6,438 nt of DNA, taken from positions 1 to 6,438 of the forward strand of contig QIEB01000602.1 in the NCBI GenBank assembly GCA_003229495.1, written 5' to 3'. Under the pieces are notes generated by a model. It was not told the origin of the DNA and did not search any database. It saw only the letters and a list, made by a program, of their open reading frames with translations. Positions within the stretch are counted from its first letter, which is position 1; every line of letters begins with the position of its first letter. Below, piece after piece: positions 4,897-6,438 of this stretch. Source of the stretch: Flammeovirgaceae bacterium (lineage in GTDB: Bacteria; Bacteroidota; Bacteroidia; Cytophagales; Cyclobacteriaceae). Made by a program: the position numbers and the translations under genes.

Positions 4897-6438
4897 ATGT
4901 CATTTCAATTAATTTCTGATTATGAACCTACCGGGGATCAGCCGCAGGCCATCCAACAGCTAACAGAAGGTCTTCAGGCCGATTTGCCTGCTCAAACACT
5001 ACTCGGTGTAACCGGGTCCGGCAAAACATTCACCATGGCCAATGTGATTCAAAATGTGGAGAAACCAACCCTGGTCCTCAGCCATAACAAAACGCTGGCT
5101 GCACAACTTTATGGAGAGTTTAAACATTTTTTTCCACAAAATTCCGTAGAATTTTTCATTTCCTACTATGACTACTACCAGCCGGAAGCCTATTTACCCA
5201 CCACCAATCTTTACATTGAAAAAGACATGTCCATTAATGAGGAAATTGAAAAACTAAGACTTAGTGCAACGTCTTCATTGCTGAGTGGACGTAGAGATGT
5301 AATTGTGGTAGCTTCCGTTAGTTGTATTTATGGAATTGGCAACCCGGAAGAATTTGGGAAAAGTGTGCTTCGCATACAAGAAGGAGACATTGTATCTCGT
5401 AATCAGTTTTTACTTTCACTGGTAGGGATTCTTTATAGCAGAACAGAAGCTGAGTTTAAGCGGGGGAATTTTAGAGTAAAAGGGGATACTGTTGACATCT
5501 TTGTAGCTTATGCAGATTTTGCTTATCGAATCATTTTCTGGGGGGATGAGATTGAAAGTATTCAACGAATCGATCCACAAACTGGAAAAAAATTTTCCGA
5601 AGAACGTCTGATCACTATTTTTCCAGCAAACCTTTTTGTTACAGGAAAAGACCTACTTAATCAGGCCATTCATGAAATTCAGGACGATCTGGTGGCTCAG
5701 ATCTCCTACTTTGAGTCTGAGGTACGGATGCCTGAGGCTAAAAGGGTTAAAGAACGGACTGAGTTTGATATGGAAATGATGAGGGAACTGGGTTATTGTT
5801 CTGGAATAGAGAACTACTCGCGATATTTTGATAGAAGAGACCCCGGAGCAAGGCCATTTTGTTTGCTGGATTATTTCCCTGATGATTACCTTATGATCAT
5901 AGATGAAAGCCACGTAACACTACCGCAAGTGAGGGCCATGTGGGGAGGGGACCGTTCTAGGAAGGTAAACCTGGTAGATTTTGGATTCAGGTTGCCTTCA
6001 GCGCTGGACAACCGCCCGCTGACTTTTAATGAATTTGAAAGTATGATTAATCAGGTAGTTTTTGTAAGCGCCACCCCAGGGGATTACGAACTTCACAGGT
6101 CCGAAGGTGTAATAGTAGAGCAAGTAATCAGGCCAACCGGTCTCCTGGATCCCGATATCCTGGTAAAGAGCAGCAAGAGACAGGTTGATGATCTGATGGA
6201 GGAAATTGATGGTGCCACACGGAGTGGTGAACGGGTATTGATAACTACGCTTACTAAAAGAATGGCAGAGGAATTGAGCAAGTTTCTTGAACGGGCAGGA
6301 GTTAAATGTCGATATATTCACTCTGAGGTAAATACCCTGGACAGGGTAGAAATACTACGTGAATTGCGACTGGGGATTTTTGATGTACTTGTGGGTGTAA
6401 ACCTGCTAAGAGAGGGACTGGATCTGCCGGAAGTAGCA
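4897..6438 (+). CDS. uvrB: UvrB, excinuclease ABC subunit B (3' end beyond window)
   Basis: This is the DNA damage-verification helicase of nucleotide excision repair. It is loaded by UvrA, opens DNA at the lesion and recruits UvrC. The frame is open from ATG 4897 to the window end: 514 codons of about 660-680. It shows, in order: YEPTGDQPQAI (9-19), Walker A GVTGSGKT (37-44, Lys43), the beta-hairpin YYDYYQPEAYLPTTNLYIEKD (90-110) with tyrosines 90, 91, 93, 94, 99 and 106, SATSSLLSGRRDVIVVASVSCIYGIG, the UvrA-interaction domain (about 150-250), GYCSGIENYSRYFDRR, motif II DESH (336-339), GFRLPSALDNRPL, FVSATPG (389-395), EQVIRPTGLLDP, TLTKRMAEEL, and motif V VGVNLLREGLDLPEV (499-513). The last helicase motif (VI) and the C-terminal UvrC-binding UVR segment are outside. 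Everything visible is intact, and its detailed sequence (for example LSATSSLLSGRRDV) is of the Bacteroidota type. It lies 23 nt after aroE. Confidence 0.97.
   Translation, partial: MSFQLISDYEPTGDQPQAIQQLTEGLQADLPAQTLLGVTGSGKTFTMANVIQNVEKPTLVLSHNKTLAAQLYGEFKHFFPQNSVEFFISYYDYYQPEAYLPTTNLYIEKDMSINEEIEKLRLSATSSLLSGRRDVIVVASVSCIYGIGNPEEFGKSVLRIQEGDIVSRNQFLLSLVGILYSRTEAEFKRGNFRVKGDTVDIFVAYADFAYRIIFWGDEIESIQRIDPQTGKKFSEERLITIFPANLFVTGKDLLNQAIHEIQDDLVAQISYFESEVRMPEAKRVKERTEFDMEMMRELGYCSGIENYSRYFDRRDPGARPFCLLDYFPDDYLMIIDESHVTLPQVRAMWGGDRSRKVNLVDFGFRLPSALDNRPLTFNEFESMINQVVFVSATPGDYELHRSEGVIVEQVIRPTGLLDPDILVKSSKRQVDDLMEEIDGATRSGERVLITTLTKRMAEELSKFLERAGVKCRYIHSEVNTLDRVEILRELRLGIFDVLVGVNLLREGLDLPEVA

Noticed and set aside
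5653..6321. Minus-strand frames of 86, 107 and 62 codons at the right end
   Set aside because: They are antisense to uvrB, whose frame is continuous to the window edge with every expected helicase motif; they overlap each other and match nothing recognisable.

Overview
The window is a gene-dense stretch, all on the + strand, from a member of the Bacteroidota. The assignment rests on four things: the UvrB sequence type, a pairing of a Gly/Tyr-tailed capsule-type tyrosine kinase with a CpsB/YwqE-type phosphatase, a ComA-like phosphosulfolactate synthase beside DUF368 and aroE, and starts that mostly lack Shine-Dalgarno sites. I cannot place it below phylum; a marine flavobacterium-like or related lineage is only a guess. 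No RNA genes, mobile elements, CRISPR arrays or clear terminators are visible, and no gene-free stretch exceeds about 25 bases.

Layout: (1) 1-252 is the C-terminal end of a Wzc-type BY-kinase, cut by the left edge. (2) 253-1005 is the cognate PHP-fold tyrosine phosphatase. (3) 1005-2405 is a cytoplasmic protein made almost entirely of twelve 34-residue TPR units. (4) 2406-3182 is phosphosulfolactate synthase (ComA family). (5) 3199-4131 (possibly from 3175) is a DUF368 membrane protein, a family recently identified as undecaprenyl-phosphate translocases (PopT). (6) 4124-4873 is shikimate dehydrogenase AroE. (7) 4897-6438 is uvrB, cut by the right edge after 514 codons.

Genes 1 to 6 are packed with abutting or overlapping stops and starts (stop followed directly by TTG, TAATG, stop followed directly by ATG, about 16 nt, 8-nt overlap), so they look like one transcript with translational coupling. 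The only real gap is 23 nt before uvrB, which could be the tail of the same operon. The upstream part handles control of polysaccharide polymerisation and export (kinase/phosphatase). The DUF368 protein plausibly serves the same envelope chemistry by returning the lipid carrier. ComA makes a C3 sulfonate that in Bacteroidota might feed sulfonolipid or sulfolactate synthesis. AroE and UvrB are housekeeping genes.

I see no mobile defence or otherwise clearly novel system. The most interesting aspect is the tightly coupled combination of an uncharacterised TPR protein, a sulfonate synthase and a lipid-carrier translocase directly behind a capsule kinase/phosphatase pair.
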